Assembly: GCA_947462115.1 (NCBI GenBank) | Contig: CANHON010000082.1 | Span: forward strand, 1 to 14,519 | Origin: Deltaproteobacteria bacterium | GTDB taxonomy: Bacteria > Myxococcota_A > UBA796 > UBA2385 | Reading direction: 5' to 3' | DNA length: 14,519 nucleotides | Part shown: in pieces, positions 5,543-14,519 of the stretch | Layout of the letters: each line of letters begins with the position of its first letter | Position numbering within the stretch: position 1 is the first letter of the stretch | The notes under the pieces: generated by a model | Told to the model about the DNA's origin: nothing | Database searches by the model: none | What the model saw: only the letters and a program-made list of their open reading frames with translations | Translations under genes and position numbers: made by a program

Positions 5543-7189
5543 ATGAGCCACGCCAGCCAACTCACCGCGGCCGCTTCGGCCGCCGCGCGCGCCATCCCGC
5601 CCTTGCAGACCTCGGTCTACGCGGGCGATCCCCAGCACCAGTCGAACCTCGCGGCCATGACGCAGGGGCTCGCCGAGCTCCACAAGCAGCTCCGGCGCGC
5701 CCGCGACGGCGGCGGGGACAAGGCCAACCAGCGCCACCAGGAGCGCGGTCGGCTGCTCCCGCGCGATCGGGTCGCCCACGTGCTGGATCGGGGCGCGCAC
5801 TTCTTGGAGCTGTGCCCCCTCGCGGGCCTCGACATCGACGGCGGGCGCCCGGGGGCCGGCTTGATCGGCGGGGTGGGCGTGGTCGCCGGCGTGGAGTGCG
5901 TGATCAGCGCCAATGACGCCACCCTGCAGGGCGGGGCGATCAACGCCTGGGGTGTGCAGAAGACCCGGCGCCTCGCGGAGATCTCCGCGGAGAACAACCT
6001 GCCCTTCATCATGATGGTGGAGTCGGCCGGCGCCGACCTGCCCAACCAGGCCGAGATCTTCTTGCCGGGCGGCCGGGGCTTCCGCGACATCACCCAGCGC
6101 AGCGCCGCGCGGGTCCCGACGGTCTGCTTGGTGTTCGGCAGCTCCACCGCCGGCGGCGCCTACATGCCCGGCATGAGCGACTACGTCGTGATGGTGAAGA
6201 ACCAGGCGCAGGCCTACCTCGCAGGCCCGCCGCTCGTGAAGATGGCCATCGGCGAAGACGTGGACGACGAGGCGCTCGGCGGGGCCCAGATGCACGCCGA
6301 GGTCAGCGGCCTCGCGGACTACCTCGCCGAAGACGAGCTGGACGCCTGCCGCCTGGCCCGCGAGATCGTGGCGAGCATCGGCTGGGTGAAACAAGGCCCC
6401 GGCCCGAGCATGCCGGCCGATCCGCCGCTCTACGACGCCGCCGAGCTGCGCGGCATCGCCAGCGCCGACGTCCGGGTGCCGTTCCCGGCCCGGGAGGTCA
6501 TCGCCCGCCTCGTGGACGGCTCGCGTTTTCAAGAGTTTAAGCCCCGCTTCGGCGCGACCTTGGTCACGGGCTTCGCGTCGATCTGCGGCTTCCCGGTGGG
6601 GATCTTGGCGAACGACGGGGTGCTGTGGCCGGAGAGCGCCGAGAAGGGCGCCCAGTTCATCCAGCTCTGCAACCAACGGGACATCCCCCTGATCTTCCTA
6701 CATAACACCACCGGTTTCATGGTCGGTGAGGCGGTGGAGCGGCAGGGGATCATCCGAGCCGGGGCCAAGCTGGTCAACGCGGTGAGCAACTCGACGGTGC
6801 CGGCCATCACCATCCAGACCGGCGCCAGCTACGGCGCCGGCAACTACGCGATGTGCGGCCGGGCCTACTCGCCCCGCTTCTTGTTCACCTGGCCCAACCA
6901 CCGCATCGCGGTCATGGGCGGGGAGCAGCTCGCCGGCGTGCTCGACATCATCAAGCGCCAGAGCGCCGCCCGGCGCGGCCGCGCGGTGGACGAAGAAGAG
7001 CTCGGCATGATGAAGCAGCTCATCGCCGGCAAGATCGATCACGAGAGCACCGCTTGGTACGCCACCGCGCGGATCTGGGACGACGGGGTCATCGACCCTG
7101 CCGATACGCGCGCGGTCATCGCGATCGCGCTGAGCGCGGCCCACTCGGCGCCGGTCCGCGGCACGATGGCCATGGGCGTCTTCCGCTGA
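5543..7189 (+). CDS. Acyl-CoA carboxylase carboxyltransferase (beta) subunit, methylcrotonyl/geranyl-CoA type
   Basis: This subunit moves the carboxyl group from carboxybiotin to an acyl-CoA. The 548-residue product has both crotonase-like halves of the family: N half with SANDATLQGGAINAWGVQK, VESAGADLPNQ and SSTAGGAYMPGMSDYVVMV followed by LAGPPLVKMAIGE; C half with GILANDGVLWPESAEKGAQF, LHNTTGFMVGEAVE, GASYGAGNYAMCGRAYSPR and HRIAVMGGEQLAGVL. The MGGEQ motif and LAGPPLVK place it with methylcrotonyl-CoA and geranyl-CoA carboxylases rather than propionyl-CoA ones. Starts at 5531 or 5543 are both possible; neither has a strong ribosome binding site. The biotin carboxylase gene follows after 47 bp, so the pair forms one operon. 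No other leucine-degradation genes are in view, so the substrate is open. Confidence 0.94.
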   Translation: MSHASQLTAAASAAARAIPPLQTSVYAGDPQHQSNLAAMTQGLAELHKQLRRARDGGGDKANQRHQERGRLLPRDRVAHVLDRGAHFLELCPLAGLDIDGGRPGAGLIGGVGVVAGVECVISANDATLQGGAINAWGVQKTRRLAEISAENNLPFIMMVESAGADLPNQAEIFLPGGRGFRDITQRSAARVPTVCLVFGSSTAGGAYMPGMSDYVVMVKNQAQAYLAGPPLVKMAIGEDVDDEALGGAQMHAEVSGLADYLAEDELDACRLAREIVASIGWVKQGPGPSMPADPPLYDAAELRGIASADVRVPFPAREVIARLVDGSRFQEFKPRFGATLVTGFASICGFPVGILANDGVLWPESAEKGAQFIQLCNQRDIPLIFLHNTTGFMVGEAVERQGIIRAGAKLVNAVSNSTVPAITIQTGASYGAGNYAMCGRAYSPRFLFTWPNHRIAVMGGEQLAGVLDIIKRQSAARRGRAVDEEELGMMKQLIAGKIDHESTAWYATARIWDDGVIDPADTRAVIAIALSAAHSAPVRGTMAMGVFR

Positions 7190-7236
7190 GCCTCGGCGTC
7201 GGCCCGGTCCGACCGCCGATGGAGGTTGTTTTCCGT

Positions 7237-9267
<2,031 letters not shown>

Positions 9268-9329
9268 GCGAGGGCTGAGCGCGGGCGCAGCGCGGGGGTC
9301 AGCGATATGCCCGAGGCGGAGGAGGCCAG

Positions 9330-10046
9330 ATGCCGCGCTTCATCGTCAAGTCAAACGCCACGCGAAACCAGCGCTTCGAGCTGGATAAGCCCGAGACGCT
9401 GATCGGCCGCGGCGACGAGTGTCAGCTCGTGCTCCCCAACGTCAGCGTCAGCCGCACCCACGCCCGGGTGCTCGTGGGCACGCAGGGCGTCACCATCGAG
9501 GACCTCAATTCCAGCAGCGGCATCCTCGTCAACGGAAAGCGGGCAGAGCAGCACATGCTCAAGTCCGGCGACGAGATCCAGGTGGGCAAGTTCAGCCTGG
9601 TTTTTATGGGCGATGGTCGCGGGGATCGGTTCTTCAAGGGGCGTTTTGTCGAGTACCTCGCCCCCTATGAGGTCGGCGGCGTGCCCCCGGACGACGACGC
9701 GGCCACCTTCGCCCTGAGCATGGACGCCCTCAAGCGCCTCCAGCAGGACACCCACCTCGTGGACAGCGCCCGCCTCGTCATGGAGTCGGACAAGAAGCGC
9801 TTCTGGTACCCCGAAGACCGCGGCATCACCTTCGGCAAAGCCGGCATGGTGCAGGTCGATGGCTGGTTTACGGGCGGCGTCTGCGCGGAGATCGGCTGGG
9901 ACGGGCGCCAGCACCTGGTGAGCAAGAAGGGCTGGCTCACCCACGTCTCGGTGAACGGCCAAGCGGTGGCGGGGCGCCGGCCCCTGCGGCAGCGCGATCA
10001 GGTGCGGATCGGAAAGTCCTACTTCACCTACGAGATTGACGACTAA
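9330..10046 (+). CDS. FHA domain protein with a degenerate second FHA-like domain
   Basis: Soluble 238-residue protein. The first FHA domain (about 1-95) has the phosphothreonine-binding signature: Gly26-Arg27 (LIGRGDE), Ser41-Arg42-x-His44 (VSRTHARV) and Asn68-Gly69 (ILVNGKR), followed by LKSGDEIQVGKFSLVF. A linker with an acidic patch (PPDDDAATFALS) leads to a second unit (about 158-238) with the same strand order: GITFGKAG, AEIGWDG, THVSVNGQ, RPLRQRDQVRIGKSYFTYEI. The second unit has lost the Arg and the Ser-Arg-x-His, so it probably does not bind phosphothreonine. AGGAGG 4 nt before the ATG supports the start. It lies 62 bp after the carboxylase genes and overlaps the next gene by one base (TAATG). 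It may read the output of Ser/Thr kinases; one lies 2.4 kb downstream. Confidence 0.9.
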   Translation: MPRFIVKSNATRNQRFELDKPETLIGRGDECQLVLPNVSVSRTHARVLVGTQGVTIEDLNSSSGILVNGKRAEQHMLKSGDEIQVGKFSLVFMGDGRGDRFFKGRFVEYLAPYEVGGVPPDDDAATFALSMDALKRLQQDTHLVDSARLVMESDKKRFWYPEDRGITFGKAGMVQVDGWFTGGVCAEIGWDGRQHLVSKKGWLTHVSVNGQAVAGRRPLRQRDQVRIGKSYFTYEIDD

Positions 10047-10501
10047 TGGCCCTTGTTCATCTGTCGGTCGCGAGCGGCCTCGGCCCGGTCCTCGACGCGT
10101 GTTGGGTGCTGCGCCGCGCGGTCTTCATTGACGAGCAGGCTGTTCCCGTCGACGAGGAGGTGGACGGCCTCGACGGCGACTGCACCCACCTGCTGCTGCG
10201 CGAGCTCGGTGGCCCGCCGCTGGCCTGCGCCCGGATGCGCTCTTTGCCCGACGGCCGCGTGAAGGCGGAGCGGGTGGCGGTGGCGGCCTCGGTCCGGGGC
10301 CGCGGCTACGGCCGCAAGGTCATGGCGGAGATCGCGCGGATGGCCCGCGAGGATAACGCGCCAGAGGTGATCCTCGCGGCGCAGGTGTCGGCCATCCCCT
10401 TCTATTTGGCGCTCGGCTACGCCATCTGCTCCGAGGAGTTCATGGACGCCGGCATCCCGCACCGCAAGATGCGCCTGCCCCTGCGCCCCTCGGATGATTA
10501 G
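10046..10501 (+). CDS. GNAT family N-acetyltransferase (ElaA/YjcF type)
   Basis: The 151-residue product is a single GNAT domain that would transfer an acetyl group from acetyl-CoA to an amine. The N-terminal LRRAVFIDEQAVPVDEEVDG is typical of the ElaA/YjcF subgroup. Motif A is ERVAVAASVRGRGYGRKVM (75-93), including the pyrophosphate-binding RGRGYG, and the end has PFYLALGYAI and FMDAGIPHRKM, again a subgroup hallmark. The target is unknown. The start ATG overlaps the FHA stop (TAATG) and has no good ribosome binding site of its own, so translation is probably coupled to the FHA gene. It ends 17 bp from the convergent dihydrouridine synthase gene with no clear terminator between them. Confidence 0.92.
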   Translation: MALVHLSVASGLGPVLDACWVLRRAVFIDEQAVPVDEEVDGLDGDCTHLLLRELGGPPLACARMRSLPDGRVKAERVAVAASVRGRGYGRKVMAEIARMAREDNAPEVILAAQVSAIPFYLALGYAICSEEFMDAGIPHRKMRLPLRPSDD

Positions 10502-10518
10502 GAAAACAACGTAGTGTT

Positions 10519-11562
10519 TCAGTCGGCCGGCGCCTCGGCCAGCAGCTCGGCGAAGGCCGACGTGTCCCCCGCCTCGAAGGCCCGCAAGCGCTGGAAGTAG
10601 CCCCGAACGTGGGCCTCGGCCTCGGGGATGCGCTCGCTGCGCAGCAGGGGCGTGCGCAGGGCCTCTTCGCCGTAGGGCACGCCCTGCACAAAGTAGCTGC
10701 TGATCTTCTTGAACCGGCCCAAGGCGCCCTGCTCTCGGTCAAAGCGCCGCAGCAAGGCGTCGAGGTAGCCGAGCAGCACCCGCTCCTTCTCGGCCGCCGT
10801 CACCTCAAATTCCGGCTGGCCCTCGATGGCGGCGGTGATCTTGCGCAGGGCCCAGGGGTCGCGCATCGCCCCCCGGCCCACCATGACGGCGGCGCAGCCG
10901 GTCTCGGCGAACATGGCGGCCGCGCTTGAAACATCGATCACGTCGCCGTTCCCGACGACCGGGATGCGGAGGCGCGCCACGGTCTCGGCGATCTTGTCCA
11001 CCGCCCGCTGGCCCCGGTACAGGTCGGCCCGGGTGCGCCAGTGGACGGTCACCGCTTGGGCGCCCTCCTCCTGGCAGCGGTAGGCGAGCTCGGGGGCGTT
11101 TCGGCAGGTGGCGTCGAAGCCGCTGCGCATCTTCACGGTGAGCGGGATCGAGATCGCCCGGCGGACGTGGCGCACGATCTCGGTGGCGAGGTCGAGGTCG
11201 GCCATCAGCGCGGAGCCGCCGGAGTGGCTGCACACCTTCTTCGACGGGCAGCCCATGTTGATGTCGCAGAGGGTGGCGCCCATCGCCTCGACGATCCGGG
11301 CCGCCTCGGCCATGCCCTCGGGCCGCTTGCCGTAGATCTGCACGGAGATCGGCCGCTCGTCGTCGTCAAAGGCCGCCATCTCGGCGATGCGCCCGCGCTG
11401 CTGCCCGCCGTTCTGGCGCAGGCCCTCGGCGGGCAAAAACTCGGTGCAGGTGAGGCCGACCCCGCCGATCTGCCGGACCAAGCGGCGGAAGGTGAGATCG
11501 GTCACCCCCTCCATCGGCGCGAGCAGCACCGGCGGCCAGATCTGCACCGGGCCCACCTGCAT
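10519..11562 (-). CDS. dusB: tRNA-dihydrouridine synthase (DusB-like)
   Basis: Flavin enzyme that reduces uridines in the tRNA D-loop using NADPH. The TIM-barrel domain shows LLAPMEGVTDLTFRRL near the start, SVQIYGKRPEGMAEAA, the catalytic-Cys motif INMGCPSKKV, LTVKMRSGFD and VVGNGDVIDVSSA, then the helical C-terminal tRNA-binding domain. The usual HGRTR motif reads HWRTR here, a Gly-to-Trp change beside the FMN/active site. The frame stays open to an ATG at 11682, which would add 40 Pro/Ser-rich residues, but family homology (M-x-V/I-G-P) begins at 11562 and neither ATG has a clear ribosome binding site. The 347-residue form compares with about 320 in E. coli DusB. The exact Dus subfamily is not certain. 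Confidence 0.9.
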   Translation of the reverse strand: MQVGPVQIWPPVLLAPMEGVTDLTFRRLVRQIGGVGLTCTEFLPAEGLRQNGGQQRGRIAEMAAFDDDERPISVQIYGKRPEGMAEAARIVEAMGATLCDINMGCPSKKVCSHSGGSALMADLDLATEIVRHVRRAISIPLTVKMRSGFDATCRNAPELAYRCQEEGAQAVTVHWRTRADLYRGQRAVDKIAETVARLRIPVVGNGDVIDVSSAAAMFAETGCAAVMVGRGAMRDPWALRKITAAIEGQPEFEVTAAEKERVLLGYLDALLRRFDREQGALGRFKKISSYFVQGVPYGEEALRTPLLRSERIPEAEAHVRGYFQRLRAFEAGDTSAFAELLAEAPAD

Positions 11563-11835
11563 GGGCTTCGTCGGGAATGGCCTGCTGGACGTTGGTTGGC
11601 GCTCCGTCGCCTGCGCGTCGCCGGCCGAGCGGGCAGGGGAGGGCGGCAGGGAGGGGCTGGGCGGGGGTGCGGTGGTCAGCATTTTCGGCCCGCAGGACGG
11701 GAGGGGAGGGCGGTCGGGCGGACGGGGGCTGCCCGGCGCGCGCGGTTGACGATAGGGGCGCGGACCCTGGCCCTTCCCGCCCCGAGGTGGGCGCTTCGGA
11801 GATCAGGGCTGCGCGCGGTCGCGAGAGGGAGTGGG
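11563..11835. promoter_or_regulatory. Divergent spacer with G-run clusters between dus and the 11836 gene
   Basis: No gene is supported, apart from the possible 40-codon N-terminal extension of the Dus frame up to 11682. The plus strand has two dense clusters of G runs, 11631-11667 and 11697-11728, each with at least four GGG tracts and short loops, fitting the G-quadruplex pattern. TTGACG (11746-11751) resembles a -35 box, but no -10 follows at the right spacing. Confidence 0.45.
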
Positions 11836-12429
11836 ATGCGGAGCTTGAACCCAAAGGTTGTCGGCGGCCCCGTCGCCAAGGCCACCAGCGTGCTCGCCAC
11901 CGGCGCGCCCGATGGGTGGGCGCCGCCCACCTTCTACAAGGGGGAGGTGCTGAACGGGGGCTTTACACGGCTCGTGGTGAGCGTGCCGCCGGATCGCCTC
12001 GCGGAGGTCCACCAAGCGCTGGTGGGGGCCCTCGAAGCGCCGCTCAAGCTGTTGTATCAGCGCCTGATCGACCGGCCGCGCGATCTGCAGCTGCCCAAGC
12101 CCGAGAGCCACGTCGCGGTGGAGCTGTCCCGCGATCGGGTGCTCGAGGTGCTCCGCCGGCTCGCCCCGCTGGTCTACCAAGACGGGCGCCACCAGCTCTG
12201 GCTGCGCGGCGGCATGAACGAGCAGCTCGTGCTCGATGACCTCGGGATGATCTATGTTTATCCCGATGACCTCGCCTTTCGCGATCTGCTCGACAGCCTC
12301 GGCTTGCCCGAGGGCAGCGGCCCGACCATGGCGGAGCGCGACTATGTGCGCGTGAACCTGATGGCCTCGTGTGATCAGCAAGAAGATCAACTGTTTCATG
12401 ACCTGCACTTGACGCCCTGGGCGGGCTAG
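11836..12429 (+). CDS. Conserved-looking hypothetical protein (197 residues)
   Basis: I do not recognise the family. GGGAG (11827-11831) lies 4 nt before the ATG at 11836, which fixes the start although the frame stays open far upstream. The product is soluble and mixed alpha/beta: FYKGEVLNGGFTRLVVSVPP, a helical stretch (DRLAEVHQALVGALEAPLKL), then HQLWLRGGMNEQLVLDDLGM and IYVYPDDLAFRDLLDSLGL. The ending NLMASCDQQEDQLFHDLHL carries His residues and one Cys but no known metal or catalytic signature. It stands 24 bp before the Ser/Thr kinase gene on the same strand, so the two are probably co-transcribed and it may be a partner or substrate of the kinase; that is inference only. Confidence 0.8.
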   Translation: MRSLNPKVVGGPVAKATSVLATGAPDGWAPPTFYKGEVLNGGFTRLVVSVPPDRLAEVHQALVGALEAPLKLLYQRLIDRPRDLQLPKPESHVAVELSRDRVLEVLRRLAPLVYQDGRHQLWLRGGMNEQLVLDDLGMIYVYPDDLAFRDLLDSLGLPEGSGPTMAERDYVRVNLMASCDQQEDQLFHDLHLTPWAG

Positions 12430-12453
12430 CCCCGTCGGGCCGGAGGGGGGGCG

Positions 12454-14319
12454 ATGCCGAAGACGCCGCGAAGCACGCCACAGCCGCTGCTGGGCTCCCC
12501 CCTGCGCACCGAGGGCGCACCACCCCCGCCGGTCCGGGCCCACGATCCGCTGATCAACGCCACGGTGCACGGCAAGTTCTTCGTGGAGCGCGATCTCGGC
12601 AAGGGGGGCTCCGGGCGGGTCTACGTCGCCCTGCAGCTCGCCTTGAACCGCCGGGTCGCCCTCAAGGTGCTGAGCCCCGAGGTGGACTCCGAGGGCGATG
12701 AGCGGTTCGCCGAGCGCTTCTTCCGCGAGGCCTCGCTCGCTGGCGCTCTTCAGCACCCCAACGTCGTGACCGTGCACGACTACGGCCAGACGCCCGAGGG
12801 CATCTGCTACATCGCGATGGAGCTGCTCGACGGCCGCAGCCTCAAAGACCTGATGAAGGACGGCCCCCTCGAGCCCGAGCGCGCCCTGAGCATCTTCGAG
12901 CAGGTGGCCCGCGGGCTGCGGGCGGCGCACCGGGCGGGCCTCGTGCACCGCGACGTCAAGCCCGGCAATGTGCTCGTGATCCCCGGCGAGGACGGCGTCG
13001 AGGTCGCGAAGCTGCTCGACTTTGGCCTGGTGAAGTCCGACGCCCCCGAGGTCACCGAGATCACGCGCGACGGCAGCTTTTTGGGCACGCCCCACTACGC
13101 GGCCCCCGAGCAGGTGCGGGGTGAAGAGGCGGACGCCCGCAGCGACATCTACGCCTTTGGCGTGATGCTCTACCGGGCCCTGACCGGAAAACTCCCGTAC
13201 AACTCGAACAGCGCGATGGCCATCGCCCTGTCCCATGTGCGCGACCCGATCCCCCCGATGGCCGAGCGCGCCCCGGAGGTGCCGGTCGAGGCGGCCTTGG
13301 AGGCGGTGGTGCGGCGCTGCATGGCCAAGGATCGGGCCGATCGCTACCCCGACGTGGACGCGCTGCTCGCCGATCTCAGCCGCGCGCGCCGGGTGGTCGC
13401 CGCGCCGATCACCGCCGCGCCGCCCCCGCTCCCGCCGCCGAGCCCGGAGCCGCCGCCGAGCCCTGCCCCCGCGCCCCGCCGTGGGCTCGCCGCGCTGATG
13501 CTCGGCGGTGGTCTGTTGGCGGGGGCCGCCGGCCTCGGCCTGCTGGGCTTGGCCTACCAGTTCAGGGGCGCCGCCTCGGTCCCAGCGCTGGACGCCCCGG
13601 TGGAGCTGGCCGCGCCCGCCGAAGGGGCCGAGGTGCTCCCCGCCGCGCAGCCCTCGGACCCGGTGCTCGCCGAAGACAGCGTCACGGTCACTGTCCTCAG
13701 CGATCCCGCGGGCGCCGTGGTCTGGGCCGACGGACAGGAGGTGGGGCGTACCCCCTTCGCCGGCAGCCTCCCGCTCATCGGCGGCGCGCCGCCCCCGGTG
13801 CGGGTGGAGCTCGAGGGCTTCCGTCCGGCGGACATCGACTGGCAGCCGCGAGACGGCGGCTTGGAGGCCAGCGTCTCGCTCATCGCCGTGCCCAGCCCGG
13901 TCGCCCCGTCGCCCGCGCCATCGTCGGCCCCCGACCCTCGGCCCGCGCCCGCACCGGCCGCCGAGCCGGCCCCGCGCCCCCGGGCGGCCTCGACCGCCGC
14001 GCCTTCGCCCGCGCCCGGCCCATCCCCTGCTCCATCCCCGGCTTCAGCACCTGCGCCCGCGCCCCGGCCGAGCCCGGCTCCGTCCAGCGGCGGCGCCGTG
14101 TCCGTGGACGGCGTGCCGTTCTCCGCGGCGCAGGTCGGACCGGCCCTGCGCTTCGCCAACGAGGCCAGCAAAGAGCAGCTCGTCGCGGCGGGCATCGCGG
14201 GGGCGCAGGCGGGCTACGTGCTCAAGGGCCGCCCCTACGCTGATCTCGCGGCCTTTGGCGCGGCCTACGGTGTGGGGCCCAAGACGGTCGAGGCGGTCAA
14301 GCGGGCGGCGGGCGGCTGA
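12454..14319 (+). CDS. Transmembrane Ser/Thr protein kinase with PEGA and helix-hairpin-helix domains
   Basis: A 621-residue eukaryotic-type (Hanks) kinase. The kinase domain (about 40-312) is complete: Gly loop LGKGGSGRVYV, Lys71 in ALKVL, Glu92 in FFREASLAG, catalytic HRDVKPGN (Asp167, Asn172), DFG (189-191) and APE (217-219). A Pro-rich juxtamembrane segment and an Arg pair (342-343) precede one membrane helix (about 345-367). After the membrane comes a PEGA domain (about 409-477; VTVLSDPAGAVVWADGQEVG, TPF, VELEGFRP), a Pro/Ala/Ser linker (480-546), and a C-terminal domain with LRFANEAS, AGYVLKGRPYADLAAFG and the HhH core GVGPKTVEAVKRA (606-618). The kinase should be cytoplasmic, the rest extracytoplasmic. 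GGAGG 7 nt before the ATG supports the start. Substrates are unknown. Confidence 0.95.
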   Translation: MPKTPRSTPQPLLGSPLRTEGAPPPPVRAHDPLINATVHGKFFVERDLGKGGSGRVYVALQLALNRRVALKVLSPEVDSEGDERFAERFFREASLAGALQHPNVVTVHDYGQTPEGICYIAMELLDGRSLKDLMKDGPLEPERALSIFEQVARGLRAAHRAGLVHRDVKPGNVLVIPGEDGVEVAKLLDFGLVKSDAPEVTEITRDGSFLGTPHYAAPEQVRGEEADARSDIYAFGVMLYRALTGKLPYNSNSAMAIALSHVRDPIPPMAERAPEVPVEAALEAVVRRCMAKDRADRYPDVDALLADLSRARRVVAAPITAAPPPLPPPSPEPPPSPAPAPRRGLAALMLGGGLLAGAAGLGLLGLAYQFRGAASVPALDAPVELAAPAEGAEVLPAAQPSDPVLAEDSVTVTVLSDPAGAVVWADGQEVGRTPFAGSLPLIGGAPPPVRVELEGFRPADIDWQPRDGGLEASVSLIAVPSPVAPSPAPSSAPDPRPAPAPAAEPAPRPRAASTAAPSPAPGPSPAPSPASAPAPAPRPSPAPSSGGAVSVDGVPFSAAQVGPALRFANEASKEQLVAAGIAGAQAGYVLKGRPYADLAAFGAAYGVGPKTVEAVKRAAGG

Positions 14320-14331
14320 GACGGGCTCAAC

Positions 14332-14377
14332 GTCTCCGGGTCTCCGGGTCTCCGGGTCTCCGGGGCTCAGGGGCTCA
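14332..14377 (+). repeat. Octamer tandem repeat (GTCTCCGG x4, then GGGGCTCA x2)
   Basis: Four perfect copies of GTCTCCGG run from 14332 to 14363, followed by two copies of GGGGCTCA (14362-14377, overlapping the last by 2 bp). It begins 13 bp after the kinase stop and covers the stop codon of the convergent partial gene. Such short arrays arise by replication slippage; copy number may vary between strains. Confidence 0.85.
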
Positions 14378-14519
14378 GCAGCCAAACGACGGCCTCATCG
14401 TCGCTGCTGCAGGTGACGGTGCGCTCGGCGTCGGGCTTGCAGGCCACGCGGACGGCCGCGTCGAGCTGGATGTCGGCGGAGACCTTGCCGCGCCCGACGA
14501 CCTTGGCGCTCATGCGGTA
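14367..14519 (-). CDS. 3' end of an unidentified minus-strand gene (partial)
   Basis: Fifty codons are open from the window edge to a TGA at 14369-14367. The residues include MSAKVVGRGKVSADIQLDAA and VACKPDAERTVTCSSD, ending AVVWLLSP, with two Cys that could pair if the protein is exported. A Met (14513) is three codons from the edge, but there is too little sequence upstream to see a ribosome binding site, so the gene may start there (48 residues) or be the tail of a longer one. It converges on the kinase gene, and its stop lies in the octamer repeat. No family is recognised. Confidence 0.5.
   Translation of the reverse strand, partial: YRMSAKVVGRGKVSADIQLDAAVRVACKPDAERTVTCSSDDEAVVWLLSP

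Noticed and set aside
7198..7213. GTCGG/CCGAC hairpin between the two carboxylase genes as a terminator
   Set aside because: The stem is 5 bp with no T-run, and the genes are 47 bp apart and clearly functionally paired; at most a minor mRNA structure.

Overview
The window is GC-rich DNA (about 70% by eye) with tightly packed genes, strong GGAG-type ribosome binding sites and short intergenic gaps. A eukaryotic-type Ser/Thr kinase with a PEGA module, an FHA-domain protein, a lipoprotein ending in Asp-Ser-Gly repeats and a two-gene acyl-CoA carboxylase suggest a Myxococcota-like (former deltaproteobacterial) genome. That placement is inference: there is no rRNA or marker gene here to fix it. 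I see no tRNA, rRNA, CRISPR array, transposase or phage gene, and the region reads as chromosomal housekeeping DNA with some lineage-specific signalling genes.

Layout. Positions 1-1308 (minus) hold clpS followed by the 5' part of clpA, the adaptor and unfoldase of the ClpAP protease. Positions 1468-2298 (minus) encode a predicted lipoprotein, which is divergent from an unrecognised 165-residue protein (2490-2987, plus). Next come apaG (3165-3548) and an endonuclease III gene, nth (3588-4292). nth runs into a convergent membrane fatty acid desaturase gene (4289-5290, minus), and the two stop codons overlap. A divergent spacer of about 250 bp containing a spaced direct repeat separates the desaturase from a carboxylase operon: carboxyltransferase (5543-7189), then biotin carboxylase/biotin carrier (7237-9267). 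Downstream on the same strand are a double FHA-like protein (9330-10046) and a GNAT acetyltransferase of the ElaA/YjcF type, joined by a TAATG overlap. A DusB-type tRNA-dihydrouridine synthase (minus, stop at 10519) converges on them. Divergent from it is a pair made of an unrecognised 197-residue protein (11836-12429) and a transmembrane Ser/Thr kinase (12454-14319). The window ends in a short octamer repeat and the 3' end of a minus-strand gene.

How the genes fit together. ClpS and ClpA are an N-degron delivery pair. The carboxylase pair supplies all the domains of a biotin-dependent acyl-CoA carboxylase (biotin carboxylase, biotin carrier, carboxyltransferase) and most resembles methylcrotonyl/geranyl-CoA carboxylases; with the divergent desaturase it suggests a lipid or acyl-CoA locus, possibly sharing a regulator. 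The FHA protein is a plausible reader of the kind of Thr phosphorylation a kinase such as the one at 12454 could make, but that link is only inference from co-location.

No obviously new defence or mobile system was found. The most unusual items are the kinase-TM-PEGA-HhH fusion, the endonuclease III lacking one cluster cysteine, the 20-bp-spaced direct repeat upstream of the carboxylase, the micro-ORF coupled to nth, and the tandem FHA protein with a degenerate second domain.
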